NCBI RefSeq assembly: GCF_025950525.1
Contig: NZ_JAPDGS010000009.1
Span: 35,105-99,104, forward strand
Direction of reading: 5' to 3'
DNA: 64,000 nucleotides
Source of the DNA: Stagnihabitans lacustris
GTDB lineage: Bacteria > Pseudomonadota > Alphaproteobacteria > Rhodobacterales > Rhodobacteraceae
Shown: positions 1 through 8,590 of the stretch, in pieces
Numbering within the stretch: the stretch's first letter is position 1
How the letters are laid out: the number at the start of each line of letters is the position of its first letter
Notes under the pieces: model-generated
Told to the model about the DNA's origin: nothing
Database searches by the model: none
What the model saw: the letters and a program-made list of their open reading frames with translations, nothing else
Position numbers and translations under genes: made by a program

Positions 1-509
1 CCCTTGGTGTTGGACCAGGTCAGGGTGACGGGCTTGCCCGGGGCAAGCGTGTCGCCTTTCGCCAGCGTCCAGACGGTTTTCGCGTCGGGCACATCGGCGG
101 CATCCATGCCATTGCCGGGGGCGAAGCCGAAAATCGCGTAATAGGGCGTGGCTTTGCCAACGGCCGACAGCAGCGTCACCGGGTCAGAAGCCGGATCAAC
201 GCTTTGTCGATAGGTCTTCAAAAGCAGTTCGTCGATCCGCCCGCCCAAAAGCGAGACAGAACCCGCCAGTTTCGGCGTGTCGATGGTCAGGCGCGGGGCT
301 GCGACCACGGGCGCCTCGGTCAGGCTTTCGGCCGTGGTGGCCGTGTCGGCCACGACAGGCGCCGTCGCATCGGCCGGCAGCGCGGTCAGGGTCGGGTCTT
401 CCTTGGGGAACCAATCGGGGAAGAGCATCGGACCCGCGATGAACCAGACAGCGATAACAATCGCCGACAGCACCGTGGCTAGGATGAGGTTCTTGTTCTG
501 GTCTTCCAT
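1..509 (-). CDS. yidC: Membrane protein insertase YidC (N-terminal part, cut by window edge)
   Basis: YidC inserts and folds inner-membrane proteins with or without SecYEG. About 169 N-terminal residues are visible, beginning MEDQNKNLI followed by one membrane segment (ILATVLSAIVIAVWFIAG), the usual YidC opening. The beginning of the periplasmic beta-rich domain follows, and the catalytic membrane core lies outside the window. I chose the ATG at 509, which has a purine-rich AAAGGCGG just upstream; an in-frame ATG at 530 would add seven residues (MTKGGGA). The gene shares strand with rpmH, rnpA and yidD, as is usual, but ttcA and an EAL gene lie between yidD and yidC here. Confidence 0.9.
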   Translation of the reverse strand, partial: MEDQNKNLILATVLSAIVIAVWFIAGPMLFPDWFPKEDPTLTALPADATAPVVADTATTAESLTEAPVVAAPRLTIDTPKLAGSVSLLGGRIDELLLKTYRQSVDPASDPVTLLSAVGKATPYYAIFGFAPGNGMDAADVPDAKTVWTLAKGDTLAPGKPVTLTWSNTK

Positions 510-643
510 GGCACCGCCGCCTTTGGTCATATTGATCAGGCGACGTTCAACAGAAGGGCCGCAGGAAGGTCAAGCGCTTTCGCCCTTTCGGCCCCCGGTG
601 CGGGCCAATCCGGGCAGGTTTTCCGCCGAATCGACGCCAGACC

Positions 644-2230
644 TCAGTTCGTGCGGTTGCCGATGCGCGGCGTCGTGGTTTGACGCTGGGTATAGCGGTG
701 CATCCATTCCACCGTTTCCTCGAAGGCCATGGGGCGCGCCAGGCCATATCCCTGCACATGGTTGCAGCCCAACTGGCTGAGCATCGCGTGTTCGCCCTGG
801 GTCTCGACCCCTTCGGCGATGGTCTCCATCTCCAGCCGTTCGGCCATGGACAGGATGGCCGACACGATCTTTTGCTGTTCGCGGTCCTCGTCGACGCGGG
901 TGACAAAGCTGCGGTCAATCTTCAGCCGACCGACGGCAAAGCGGCGGATCGAGGTGATCGAGGCATGGCCCGTGCCGAAATCGTCCAGATCGACGCCACA
1001 ACCCATCTGCGCAATTGCCGCGATGTTCGATACGATCACGTCGCTGTCGGTCTCTGCCACCACGGTTTCCAGAATCTCGATCGTCAGGCGTTCCGGTTGC
1101 AGATCGAACCGATCCAGCTCCCAGCGGAGTTTCGACGCCAGCCCCGGCGCCCGCAGCTCTGCCTTGGAGAAATTCACCGCCACGGTCGGCACATGGAACC
1201 CGGCCTTGTCCCATTGCGACAGCGCCGACAGGGCGTTGAACACCATGACCTCACACAGCCGCGACGACAGACCGCAATCGTCGATCAAGGGCAGGAATTC
1301 CGCCGGAGGGATCAGCCCGCGCGTCGGATGATGCCAGCGCGCCAGCGATTCGAAGCCCGAAACCGCGCCGGTGTCGGTCGAGATCTGCGGTTGGAAATGG
1401 GCGCGGATCTGGCCTTCGTCCAGGGCCTGTTCCAGCTCTTCGCGCATCGCGTCGCGGTCGGCGCGGGTGCGCGACATATCGGGCGCATAGGCGCGGATCG
1501 CCCCGGGCCCGTTGCGCGTCGCGTCATCGGCCGCGATCTGGGCCGCATCCAAAAGCGCGGCGCCATTGGCGACAGGCGCCCGCTCGGCCAAGCAAAATCC
1601 AACGGAAACCGTGACATAGACCCGCGCGCCGTTCAGGCTGATGGGCGAGGTCAGCGCCGATTGCAGCCGCGCCGCCATCTGCACCGCGGTTTCCAGGTCC
1701 AGCCGCCGCACCGGCCCCAGGGCCACGGCGAACCCGCCCCCCTCCAGCCGCGCCACCACATCCCCCGTCCGCAGGGCCGAGCACAGCCTTTCGGCGCAGC
1801 GCGTCAGAACCTCGGTCTGGGCGATGCGGCCATAGCGGTCCACCACCTCTTCCATATCGTCGAACTGCACGACCAGACAGCCGGTCGTCAGCCCGGTGAT
1901 CGGCGTATCCCGCAGGATTTTGTCCATCAGGCCAATGATTTGCGGCCGCAGCGCCAGACCGTTCAGCGTGTCGGGCAAGGTCATCTGCCCCACCTGCACC
2001 TGACGGAAGGCCCCGGCCAGCGCCGCCACCAAAGGCGCGCCCAAAGCCACCAGCATCAGGGCCCGTTCACCCCCCATCCAGAAGGCGCCAAGCGTCACGG
2101 CGGGGACAAAGACCATGATTTCCGGCCGCCGAAGGATCACGGAAACCGCGGAAAGGCGCAAAAGCCCCCAATTCGCGGCACGGCGGCCAAACCCAAAACT
2201 CATCATCATCCCCAGTGCGTAACGGAACAT
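644..2230 (-). CDS. Membrane-anchored degenerate GGDEF / EAL cyclic-di-GMP protein
   Basis: This 528-residue protein has a hydrophobic N-terminal region (about residues 38-75), a GGDEF-type domain (about 90-245) and an EAL domain (about 260-510). The GGDEF signature is replaced by EGGGF (163-167), so cyclase activity is unlikely. In the EAL domain the signature reads ESL (294-296), keeping the metal-binding Glu. DDFGTG (416-421) and EGVE (473-476) are also present, so c-di-GMP phosphodiesterase activity is plausible. It probably acts at the inner membrane. It lies between yidC and ttcA on the same strand, 37 bases after ttcA, and may be read through from that promoter. The role is inferred from domains only. 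Confidence 0.88.
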   Translation of the reverse strand: MFRYALGMMMSFGFGRRAANWGLLRLSAVSVILRRPEIMVFVPAVTLGAFWMGGERALMLVALGAPLVAALAGAFRQVQVGQMTLPDTLNGLALRPQIIGLMDKILRDTPITGLTTGCLVVQFDDMEEVVDRYGRIAQTEVLTRCAERLCSALRTGDVVARLEGGGFAVALGPVRRLDLETAVQMAARLQSALTSPISLNGARVYVTVSVGFCLAERAPVANGAALLDAAQIAADDATRNGPGAIRAYAPDMSRTRADRDAMREELEQALDEGQIRAHFQPQISTDTGAVSGFESLARWHHPTRGLIPPAEFLPLIDDCGLSSRLCEVMVFNALSALSQWDKAGFHVPTVAVNFSKAELRAPGLASKLRWELDRFDLQPERLTIEILETVVAETDSDVIVSNIAAIAQMGCGVDLDDFGTGHASITSIRRFAVGRLKIDRSFVTRVDEDREQQKIVSAILSMAERLEMETIAEGVETQGEHAMLSQLGCNHVQGYGLARPMAFEETVEWMHRYTQRQTTTPRIGNRTN

Positions 2231-2267
2231 GTCACGAACAATCTAGGGACGAAGAGTAAATAGACTC

Positions 2268-3149
2268 CTAAGTCTCACCCCTTAGAAGCGGCGGCTGATC
2301 CGCCTCCGGGGCCACCCCCCGCATCAGCCCCAGGAAGTCGAAAATCCCCGGGTCGGCCAGATGCGAGGGCCGCACGTTCATCAGCGACCGGAACATGACC
2401 TGCCGCCGCCCGGGGGTCCGCACCTCCCAGTCGTCCAGCAGTTTCTTGACCTGCGCGCGCTGCAGACCCTCTTGGCTGCCGCACAGGTCGCAGGGGATGA
2501 TCGGGTAATTCATCGCCCGCGCAAACTTGTCGCAATCGGCCTCGGGCACGAAAGCCAAGGGGCGATAAAGGAACAAATCTCCCTCTTCGTTCAACAGCTT
2601 GGGTGGCATCGTGGCCAGCCGTCCGCCGTGAAAGAGGTTCATGAAAAACGTCTCAAGGATGTCATCGCGGTGATGGCCCAGCACGATGGCCGAACAGCCC
2701 TCTTCGCGCGCCACACGGTAAAGCGCGCCGCGCCGCAGACGCGAACACAGGGAACACATCGTCCCGCCCGGCTTGATCTTCGAGGTCACGACCGAATAGG
2801 TGTCCTGATATTCGATGCGATGTTCCACCCCCATCCGGGTCAGGAATTCGGGCAAAACCGTCGCGGGAAAGCCCGGCTGGCCCTGATCCAGATTGCAGGC
2901 CAGCAGGTCCACCGGCAACAATCCCCGCCATTTCAGCTCTGTCAGCACGGCCAGCAGGGTATAGCTGTCCTTGCCGCCCGACAGGCAAATCAGCCAGCGG
3001 GCGCCCTTTTCGATCATCCCATAGGTGTCGATGGCAGAGCGCACCTCGCGCACCAGCCGCTTGCGCAGCTTCTTGAACTCGGTCGTCTGCGGCGCGCCCT
3101 GAAACAGCGGGTGGATTTCGCCGATATCGTCGTCAAACTCGTCGCGCAT
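2268..3149 (-). CDS. ttcA: tRNA 2-thiocytidine(32) synthetase TtcA
   Basis: TtcA thiolates C32 of certain tRNAs using ATP and a [4Fe-4S] cluster. The 293-residue protein has the PP-loop SGGKDS at 57-62 and a CxxC pair at C132/C135 (MCSLCS). C220/C223 (CDLC) supply the further cluster cysteine expected of the family. GHHRDD (159-163) is also typical. The start at 3149 (MRDEFDDD) gives the normal family length. A longer in-frame extension to 3866 runs antisense through the lipoprotein gene and is not credible. The Shine-Dalgarno is weak. The upstream 108 bases are shared with the divergent lipoprotein gene. Confidence 0.95.
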   Translation of the reverse strand: MRDEFDDDIGEIHPLFQGAPQTTEFKKLRKRLVREVRSAIDTYGMIEKGARWLICLSGGKDSYTLLAVLTELKWRGLLPVDLLACNLDQGQPGFPATVLPEFLTRMGVEHRIEYQDTYSVVTSKIKPGGTMCSLCSRLRRGALYRVAREEGCSAIVLGHHRDDILETFFMNLFHGGRLATMPPKLLNEEGDLFLYRPLAFVPEADCDKFARAMNYPIIPCDLCGSQEGLQRAQVKKLLDDWEVRTPGRRQVMFRSLMNVRPSHLADPGIFDFLGLMRGVAPEADQPPLLRGET

Positions 3150-3257
3150 GGGGGGATTCCGCCTGATTTGACCCGCCCTATGACAGAAATCCGCCCCTTT
3201 GGCCAGAAGCGCAATCCGATTGGGCCCGTCGCCCGTATACAGGAAAAGGAGATCACC

Positions 3258-3824
3258 ATGGGTCGCAAAACCACGCTTAGCCTTAGCCTTGCCACCGTCC
3301 TCTCCGCCTCTCTGGCGGTCCTGTCCTCCTGCTCCAGCCATCCGGGCGCCAGCGATCCGCCGCTCTCGACCCGCCAATTCCGGCTGGAAGAGTTCTTCGA
3401 CGGAGCCCTGGTCGCCCGCGGCCAGTTTCAGGACCGCTTTGGCACCGTGCGGCGCCAGTTCGAGGTCAAGATCATGGGCGTCTGGGATGGCAAGACCCTG
3501 ACCCTGACCGAAGATTTCGTCTATGAGGACGGGTCCACCGAACAGCGCATCTGGACGCTGAACAAGACCGGCGAGACGACCTGGGAGGGCACGGCGCCGG
3601 GCGTCATCGGGATTGCCAAGGGCGAAATCCTCGGCGACCGTTTCAACTGGAAATACACCATCGACTTGCCGGTCCCCTCGGCCGAGGGTCCGGCCAAGAC
3701 GACCCGCGTCAGCTTTGACGACTGGATCTGGCTGCAGTCGGACACCCGCGCCTTCAACCGGGCCTATATGATGAAATGGGGCGTCACTTTGGGCGACGTC
3801 AGCATCACTTTCGAGAAGCTTTGA
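3258..3824 (+). CDS. DUF3833-like outer-membrane lipoprotein
   Basis: A 188-residue exported protein. The signal peptide ends in the lipobox LSSC with C25 as the lipidated residue. The mature part ([17 protein letters not shown], then a run of beta-strand-like segments) resembles the DUF3833 lipoprotein family, whose function is not established. The ATG at 3258 is preceded by AAAAGGAG at good spacing. It is transcribed away from ttcA, and its last 20 bases overlap the 3' end of yidD on the other strand. Family assignment comes from remembered sequence character, not a search. Confidence 0.75.
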   Translation: MGRKTTLSLSLATVLSASLAVLSSCSSHPGASDPPLSTRQFRLEEFFDGALVARGQFQDRFGTVRRQFEVKIMGVWDGKTLTLTEDFVYEDGSTEQRIWTLNKTGETTWEGTAPGVIGIAKGEILGDRFNWKYTIDLPVPSAEGPAKTTRVSFDDWIWLQSDTRAFNRAYMMKWGVTLGDVSITFEKL

Positions 3825-4077
3825 CGTCGTGATCCGGGTCCGCCCCCGGAACCGGATCATAACCATGCCCGCCCCAGGGGTGGCAGCGACACAGGCGATG
3901 GGCGGTCAGATAGCCGCCCCTCAGCGCGCCGTGCCGTTCAAGCGCCTCCAGCCCATAGACAGAACAGGTGGGCTGGAACCGACAGCCATGGCCGACATAG
4001 GGCGACAACACCAAACGATAAGCGCGGATCGGCAAGGACAGGACCCAAGCGCCGACGGAAAACTTGGCGGGGTTCAT
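3805..4077 (-). CDS. yidD: Membrane protein insertion efficiency factor YidD
   Basis: A 90-residue protein with the YidD core: [19 protein letters not shown] followed by [33 protein letters not shown]. The cysteine and proline pattern is diagnostic. YidD is an amphipathic inner-membrane-associated protein that assists YidC-dependent insertion. The start at 4077 overlaps the rnpA stop in an ATGA arrangement, implying translational coupling. The 3' end overlaps the convergent lipoprotein gene by 20 bases. The order rpmH-rnpA-yidD is the common bacterial one. Confidence 0.95.
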   Translation of the reverse strand: MNPAKFSVGAWVLSLPIRAYRLVLSPYVGHGCRFQPTCSVYGLEALERHGALRGGYLTAHRLCRCHPWGGHGYDPVPGADPDHDVKASRK

Positions 4078-4502
4078 TTGTGAACCCGTGCGACCGCCTC
4101 GCGCAGATCGGCTTGCAACAGCGCCCAGTCGCGCACGACCGTCGCGCCCGGCTTGGCGACCAGCACATAATCCCAACCGGCCCGCGCCAGGGGCCGCAGC
4201 ACCTCATGCGCCAGGGCCCGCATCCGCCGCTTGGCCCGGTTGCGGAAGACCGCGTTGCCGATCTTCTTGGAGGCGGTAAAGCCAAAGCGGGGTCCCAGAT
4301 CATCGCCCCGCGCGCGGCCCTGCAGCAGGAAGCCACCCGTCCCCGCCTTGCGCCCCTGGGCGGCCAACAGGTAATCGGCCCGCAGGCGGATCGTTGGCAC
4401 CGTCCCTGTGGTCGGCAAAGCCGTGTCCACACATGACAAAACCGCCGCAGGCATCTTGGACGTCAGGGGAACCCCAGTGTCCAATTGCCTCGGCGGTGTC
4501 AT
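4074..4502 (-). CDS. rnpA: Ribonuclease P protein component
   Basis: RnpA binds the RNase P RNA and aids 5' maturation of tRNA precursors. The RNR motif region reads [23 protein letters not shown], with the basic helix of the family. The protein is about 142 residues from the ATG at 4502, chosen because ACGGAGG lies five bases upstream; another in-frame ATG at 4517 lacks a ribosome site. The N-terminal 40 residues are variable, as is normal in alphaproteobacteria. It follows rpmH by 38 bases and overlaps yidD by an ATGA. Confidence 0.95.
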   Translation of the reverse strand: MTPPRQLDTGVPLTSKMPAAVLSCVDTALPTTGTVPTIRLRADYLLAAQGRKAGTGGFLLQGRARGDDLGPRFGFTASKKIGNAVFRNRAKRRMRALAHEVLRPLARAGWDYVLVAKPGATVVRDWALLQADLREAVARVHK

Positions 4503-4540
4503 CTGAACCTCCGTCATCCGACCAGACCGGCCGGAAGCGA

Positions 4541-4675
4541 TCAGGCCGACAGCTTCTTGCGGCCGCGAGCGCGACGCGCGTTCAGCACCAGACGGCCGCC
4601 CTTGGTGGCCATGCGAGCGCGGAACCCGTGACGACGGGCGCGAACGAGGTTCGACGGTTGAAAAGTGCGCTTCAT
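4541..4675 (-). CDS. rpmH: 50S ribosomal protein L34
   Basis: This is a complete 44-residue L34: [20 protein letters not shown], a glycine-rich turn, and the basic tail [11 protein letters not shown]. The ATG at 4675 follows CTGGAG. Earlier in-frame starts would only add non-conserved residues. It heads the rpmH-rnpA-yidD group. The 171 bases upstream, shared with the divergent TVP38 operon, should contain the promoter, though I could not assign clear boxes. Confidence 0.97.
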   Translation of the reverse strand: MKRTFQPSNLVRARRHGFRARMATKGGRLVLNARRARGRKKLSA

Positions 4676-4846
4676 CGCGATCTCCAGCAGGCTTGGGTGG
4701 CGCACCGAAGGATTCGGACACGCTGCAACATGAGGCCCGGTCATTACGAGGCCCCAAGCTCCAAGTCAACGCATCAGAGGCGGAAAAGGCAGGATTTTCT
4801 TCCAAGCCCCTTTCCTCGCCGTCTTTCCCCTGCCACCTTGCCGGCC

Positions 4847-5539
4847 ATGGGTGACACTTTCAAGAAACGACTGCCGCTGATCGCGCTTTTGGCCCTGGCC
4901 CTGGCCGGTTTTGCCTTCCACGAGGCGCTGAGCCTTGATGCCCTCGCCCGCCACCGGGCCACGCTCTTGGCCTGGCGCGATGCGGCCCCTTGGGCGCTGG
5001 CCGCCGGGTTCGTCGCGCTTTACATCGGTGTCGTGGCGGCCTCGATCCCCGGCGCCACGGTGCTTTCCCTGACCGGAGGCTTTCTGTTCGGCCTCTTTCC
5101 CGGCCTGATCCTGAACATGGCGGGCGCGAGCCTCGGCGCGCTGGCGCTTTTCCTGGCCGCAAGGTTGGGCCTGGCCGAGGATGTCGCCCGCACCATCCGC
5201 GCAAAGGGGGGCGCGGCGGAACGGCTTTACGACCGCCTGCACCAACACGAGATCGCCGCCCTTTTTGCCATGCGCTTCCTGCCCGCCGTGCCGTTTTTCG
5301 TGGCCAACCTGCTGGCGGCGGCGGCGGGCGTCAGGCTTTGGGCCTTTGTCGTCACCACGGTCCTTGGCATCCTGCCCGGGTCCATCGTCATCACCCAGAT
5401 CGGCGCCGGGCTTGGGACGATCTTTGACGCGGGGCAGGAACCGGACCTGTCGCTTTTGGCCTCGCCTGCCATCTGGGGGCCGCTGCTGGGGCTTGCGGTG
5501 CTGGCATCCCTGCCGGTCATTTTTGGAAAGAAATCATGA
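4847..5539 (+). CDS. TVP38/TMEM64 (DedA-superfamily) membrane protein
   Basis: A 230-residue polytopic protein. The first membrane segment is about residues 9-26, followed by the SNARE-associated/VTT core. The family hallmark FLPAVPFFVANLLAAAAGV is present with the preceding MR, as is GATVLSLTGGFLFGLFPG. Homologues in the DedA superfamily are linked to membrane lipid transport or envelope homeostasis; the substrate of this one is unknown. Its stop overlaps the start of the downstream flavoprotein (ATGA at 5536-5539), so the two are translationally coupled. That pairing of VTT protein and flavoprotein recurs in other bacteria as I recall. Confidence 0.88.
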   Translation: MGDTFKKRLPLIALLALALAGFAFHEALSLDALARHRATLLAWRDAAPWALAAGFVALYIGVVAASIPGATVLSLTGGFLFGLFPGLILNMAGASLGALALFLAARLGLAEDVARTIRAKGGAAERLYDRLHQHEIAALFAMRFLPAVPFFVANLLAAAAGVRLWAFVVTTVLGILPGSIVITQIGAGLGTIFDAGQEPDLSLLASPAIWGPLLGLAVLASLPVIFGKKS

Positions 5540-6888
5540 AAACCGATCTTTGCATCCTGGGCGCGGGTTCGGCGGGGCTGTCGCTGGCGGCGGGGGCGGC
5601 GCAGATGGGGGCGCGGGTCGTCCTGCTGGAACCCGGCGAGATGGGGGGCGATTGCCTGAACACCGGTTGCGTGCCCTCCAAGGCGCTGATCCATGCCGCC
5701 GCCGCGGCCCAGGCGCAGCGCAAGGGCGGGCCGGGGGTGGCGGGGGTCACACCACAGGTCGATTTCGCCGCAGTCATGGCGCATGTGCGGGCCTCTGTTG
5801 CCACCATCGCCCCGCATGACAGCCAGGAGCGCTTTGAAAGCCTCGGCGTCACGGTGATCCGCGCCGCTGGCCGCTTTACCGGCCCCGATACGGTTCAGGC
5901 CGGGGAACAGACCATTCAGGCCCGCCGCTTTGCCATCGCCACCGGGGCGCGGCCCCTGGTCCCCGACTTGCCGGGGCTGGACCAAGCCCTGACCTCGGAA
6001 ACAATCTGGAGCCTCAGCGAACTCCCCACCCATCTGGTGATCTGGGGCGCCGGCGCCATGGCTTGCGAGCTGGCCCAGGCCTTCCGCCGGCTGGGGTCAG
6101 AGGTGACAATGATCAACCGCTCTGCCCCCCTGCGCAACGAGGACCCCGAGGCGGCCGCCCTTTTGACCAGCCTTCTGCAGGAGGAGGGCATCCGGATCGT
6201 CAAGGCGCAGCCCACCCATGCTGGCCCGGGCGCGCTTTATTGGCCGGGCGGCGCGGCCGAGGGCAGCCACCTGCTGCTGGCGCTCGGCCGCAAGCCCAAC
6301 CTGGACTTTGACCCTCAGGCGGCAGGCGTGGCGGTCACGGCGCAGGGCGTCACCACGGACGACCGGCTTCGCACCACCAACCGCCGCATCTTTGCCATGG
6401 GGGATGTCGCGGGGCGCGGTCAGTTCACTCATCTGGCGGGCTATCATGCTGGGGTGGTCCTGCGCCAAGCCGTCCTGGGCCTGCCCGCCAAGGCACGGGC
6501 GCCGATCCCCCGCGCCATCTGGACCGAGCCTGAATTGGCTCAGGTCGGTGACTTGGGCGAACCCGGTGATCAGATCCTGCGCTTTGACCTTGGGCAGACC
6601 GACCGTGGCGTCACCGATCAGGCGCAGGGATTTGCCAAACTGGTGCTGCGCCGCGGCCGCCTGGCTGGCGTCACCCTCGCAGGCCCCGGCGCCGGAGAGC
6701 AGATCGGCTTCTGGACCCTGGCCCTTGCCACCCGCACCCGGCTTTCGACCCTGGCGGGGGTCGTCCTGCCCTATCCATCCCTGTCCGAATCCGGCAAACG
6801 GGCCTTGGGCACATATTTTTCGCCCCGCCTCTTTGATAACGGCCTCGTGAAGCTTATCGTCAGGACGGTGCAACGGCTTGTGCCGTGA
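5536..6888 (+). CDS. FAD-dependent pyridine nucleotide-disulfide oxidoreductase (MerA/Lpd-like)
   Basis: A 450-residue flavoprotein. It has an N-terminal FAD fold (GAGSAG, 9-14), the redox-active CLNTGC pair (C40/C45) and a second nucleotide-binding fold (WGAGAMACELAQ). FAMGDVAG and a dimerisation domain follow. Dihydrolipoamide dehydrogenases and glutathione reductases carry His in the C-terminal HPxxSE motif. Here the segment reads LPYPSLSE (about 411-418), with Tyr and no His, closer to mercuric-reductase-type enzymes. No N-terminal metal-binding domain is present. The real substrate is unknown. It is coupled to the upstream TVP38 gene and lies 12 bases before the histidine kinase. Confidence 0.85.
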   Translation: MKTDLCILGAGSAGLSLAAGAAQMGARVVLLEPGEMGGDCLNTGCVPSKALIHAAAAAQAQRKGGPGVAGVTPQVDFAAVMAHVRASVATIAPHDSQERFESLGVTVIRAAGRFTGPDTVQAGEQTIQARRFAIATGARPLVPDLPGLDQALTSETIWSLSELPTHLVIWGAGAMACELAQAFRRLGSEVTMINRSAPLRNEDPEAAALLTSLLQEEGIRIVKAQPTHAGPGALYWPGGAAEGSHLLLALGRKPNLDFDPQAAGVAVTAQGVTTDDRLRTTNRRIFAMGDVAGRGQFTHLAGYHAGVVLRQAVLGLPAKARAPIPRAIWTEPELAQVGDLGEPGDQILRFDLGQTDRGVTDQAQGFAKLVLRRGRLAGVTLAGPGAGEQIGFWTLALATRTRLSTLAGVVLPYPSLSESGKRALGTYFSPRLFDNGLVKLIVRTVQRLVP

Positions 6889-6900
6889 AAGAGGGCCAAA

Positions 6901-8319
6901 TTGCAAAGGGGACGGTTTCTGCAGACCCTGTCGGGGCGTTTCCTGCTTCTGACACTCGCCTTCGTCATGCTGACCGAGGTGCTGATCTTTGTCCCCTCGG
7001 TCGCCCGCTTTCGCCTGGACTACCTGGATGCGCGACTGAAACAGGCGCAAATCGCCTCGCTGGCGCAACTGGCCGCGCCGGATATGGTCTCGCCGGAACT
7101 TGAAGCCGAACTGCTGAAAAATGCCGAGGTCTATAACGTCGTCCTGCGCCGCGATCAGGTGCGGCAATTGGTGCTGTCCTCGCCCATCCCCTCGCCCATC
7201 GCGGCCACCTATGACCTGCGCGAGGCGGACACCTGGGCGCTGATCCATGACGCCTTTGCGGCCCTGTTGAACCCCAAGGACGAGGTCATCCGCGTCATCG
7301 GCGCCCCGGTGCAGGAGGGCGGCATCCTGATCGAGGTCACGATGCAGACCGCGCCGATGCGTCAGGCCATGGTGGATTACGGCGCGCGGATCCTGGTGAT
7401 CTCGGCGCTGATCGCGGCGGTGACGGCGATGCTGCTGTTCATCGCGACGCAAAGGCTGATCGTCGTCCCCATCCGCCGCGTCGTGCGCCACATGCAGGCC
7501 TATGCGGCCGCACCCGAGGACGCCCGGTCGATCATCGCCCCCACGGCGCGGGTTGTCGAACTGCTGGTCGCCGAAGAGGCTTTGCAGACCATGCAGACTC
7601 AGATGACCCAGGCCCTGCGCCAGCGCGAGCGTCTGGCGCAGCTGGGCTCTGCGGTGGCCAAGATCGCCCATGACCTGCGCAACATCCTGACCACGGCGCA
7701 GCTTTTTGCCGACCGGATCGAGGGCTCCGCCGACCCCACTGTGGCCCGCGCCGCGCCCAAGCTGGTGAATTCGATCACCCGGGCGGTCAACCTGTGCGAA
7801 TCAACCCTCGCCTTTGGTCGCGCCGAAGAGGCCGCCCCCCGCCTGACCCGATTCGCGCTGCGGGCTCTGCTGGAAGACGTGGTGGAGGGCGAGGGTCTGG
7901 GGACCAATGTCAGCACCGTGATCGACGCCCCCCCGGTCCTGACGCTGCGCGCCGATGTCGAACAGCTGCACCGCGTCATCAGCAATCTGGTGCGCAATGC
8001 CCGCCAGGCGATCGAGGCCACGGGCGGCGAAGGCACGATCGAACTGGCCGGCGGCGAGAGCGATACCGCCTGGTGGATTCGCATCGGCGACACGGGTCCC
8101 GGCCTTCCCCCCAAGGCGCGCGAGCATCTGTTTGCGGCCTTTACCGGCTCGGTTCGGGCGGGGGGGACGGGGCTGGGGCTGGCGATCTCGGCCGAACTGG
8201 TGCGCGGCCACGGCGGCGCGCTAGAGCTTTTGCGGTCCGATGCCGAGGGGACGGTTTTCGTGATCCGCCTGCCTAAGGATGCCGGCCCCGATTTCGCGGG
8301 GGATGAAGAAACCCGCTAG
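6901..8319 (+). CDS. Two-transmembrane sensor histidine kinase (orphan)
   Basis: A 472-residue inner-membrane kinase. It has a first membrane segment at about 13-33, a periplasmic sensor region to about 158, and a second segment at about 160-181. A HAMP-like linker (VPIRRVVRHMQ) follows. The phospho-acceptor box is KIAHDLRNIL with H257, and the N (NLVRNARQAIEA), G1 (GDTGPGLPP) and G2 (GTGLGLAI) boxes of the ATPase domain are intact. TTG at 6901 is the best start, with AGAGGG about six bases upstream. No response regulator gene is adjacent, so its partner is elsewhere. The operon context suggests it senses envelope or redox state, which is inference. Confidence 0.85.
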   Translation: MQRGRFLQTLSGRFLLLTLAFVMLTEVLIFVPSVARFRLDYLDARLKQAQIASLAQLAAPDMVSPELEAELLKNAEVYNVVLRRDQVRQLVLSSPIPSPIAATYDLREADTWALIHDAFAALLNPKDEVIRVIGAPVQEGGILIEVTMQTAPMRQAMVDYGARILVISALIAAVTAMLLFIATQRLIVVPIRRVVRHMQAYAAAPEDARSIIAPTARVVELLVAEEALQTMQTQMTQALRQRERLAQLGSAVAKIAHDLRNILTTAQLFADRIEGSADPTVARAAPKLVNSITRAVNLCESTLAFGRAEEAAPRLTRFALRALLEDVVEGEGLGTNVSTVIDAPPVLTLRADVEQLHRVISNLVRNARQAIEATGGEGTIELAGGESDTAWWIRIGDTGPGLPPKAREHLFAAFTGSVRAGGTGLGLAISAELVRGHGGALELLRSDAEGTVFVIRLPKDAGPDFAGDEETR

Positions 8320-8337
8320 GTCGATGCGTTTTCCCCC

Positions 8338-8366
8338 TTGCGCCCATCCGCGCCAGGCCCTAAATC
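8338..8366 (+). promoter_or_regulatory. Candidate promoter of tRNA-Arg
   Basis: A TTGCGC -35 element (8338-8343), a 17-base spacer and a TAAATC -10 element (8361-8366) lie 13 bases before the tRNA 5' end. The same -10 hexamer precedes tRNA-Val(UAC) later in the window, which supports the call. Confidence 0.5.
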
Positions 8367-8378
8367 CCACCGCACAGT

Positions 8379-8455
8379 GGATCCGTAGCTCAGTTGGATA
8401 GAGCATTAGACTACGAATCTAAGGGTCGGGCGTTCGAATCGCTCCGGGTCCACCA
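8379..8455 (+). tRNA. tRNA-Arg (anticodon ACG)
   Basis: This is a 77-base tRNA with encoded CCA. The acceptor arms GGATCCG and CGGGTCC pair with one G-U. The anticodon stem TTAGA/TCTAA encloses the loop CTACGAA, giving anticodon ACG; A34 would be deaminated to inosine to read CGU, CGC and CGA. The T arm contains GTTCGAATC. Confidence 0.97.
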
Positions 8456-8459
8456 CTAC

Positions 8460-8494
8460 CAAAGGGCTGGTCGAAAGACCGGCCCTTTCGTTTT
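8460..8494 (+). terminator. Rho-independent terminator after tRNA-Arg
   Basis: AAAGGGCTGGTC pairs with GACCGGCCCTTT around a GAAA tetraloop and is followed by CGTTTT. It starts five bases after the tRNA CCA end. Confidence 0.9.
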
Positions 8495-8520
8495 GCATCG
8501 CGTCCGGGCGCGGTCGCAGA

Positions 8521-8535
8521 TTAACCTGCGGTTGA
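8521..8535 (+). promoter_or_regulatory. Candidate CtrA-type box
   Basis: TTAACCTGCGGTTGA matches the alphaproteobacterial CtrA consensus TTAA-N7-TTAA with one mismatch in the second half. It lies 55 bases before the GAF-EAL gene. A single near-match is weak evidence. Confidence 0.3.
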
Positions 8536-8590
8536 GTGTTTTCGTTGCAAGATGCCCGCGCGCCGACTAGCCTTGGCGACGGAATTTCAC

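Noticed and set aside
680..2263. A long plus-strand ORF opposite the GGDEF/EAL gene
   Set aside because: It is the antisense shadow of a GC-rich gene, with Arg/His/Gln/Gly-rich composition and no recognisable domain; the minus-strand frame has clear motifs.
2268..3866. ttcA starting at 3866
   Set aside because: The extra 239 residues run antisense through a lipoprotein with a proper signal peptide and ribosome site; TtcA family length fits the start at 3149.
5536..6888. Mercury resistance operon
   Set aside because: The flavoprotein resembles MerA at the C-terminal Tyr, but merR, merT and merP are missing, as are the N-terminal metal domain and C-terminal Cys pair.
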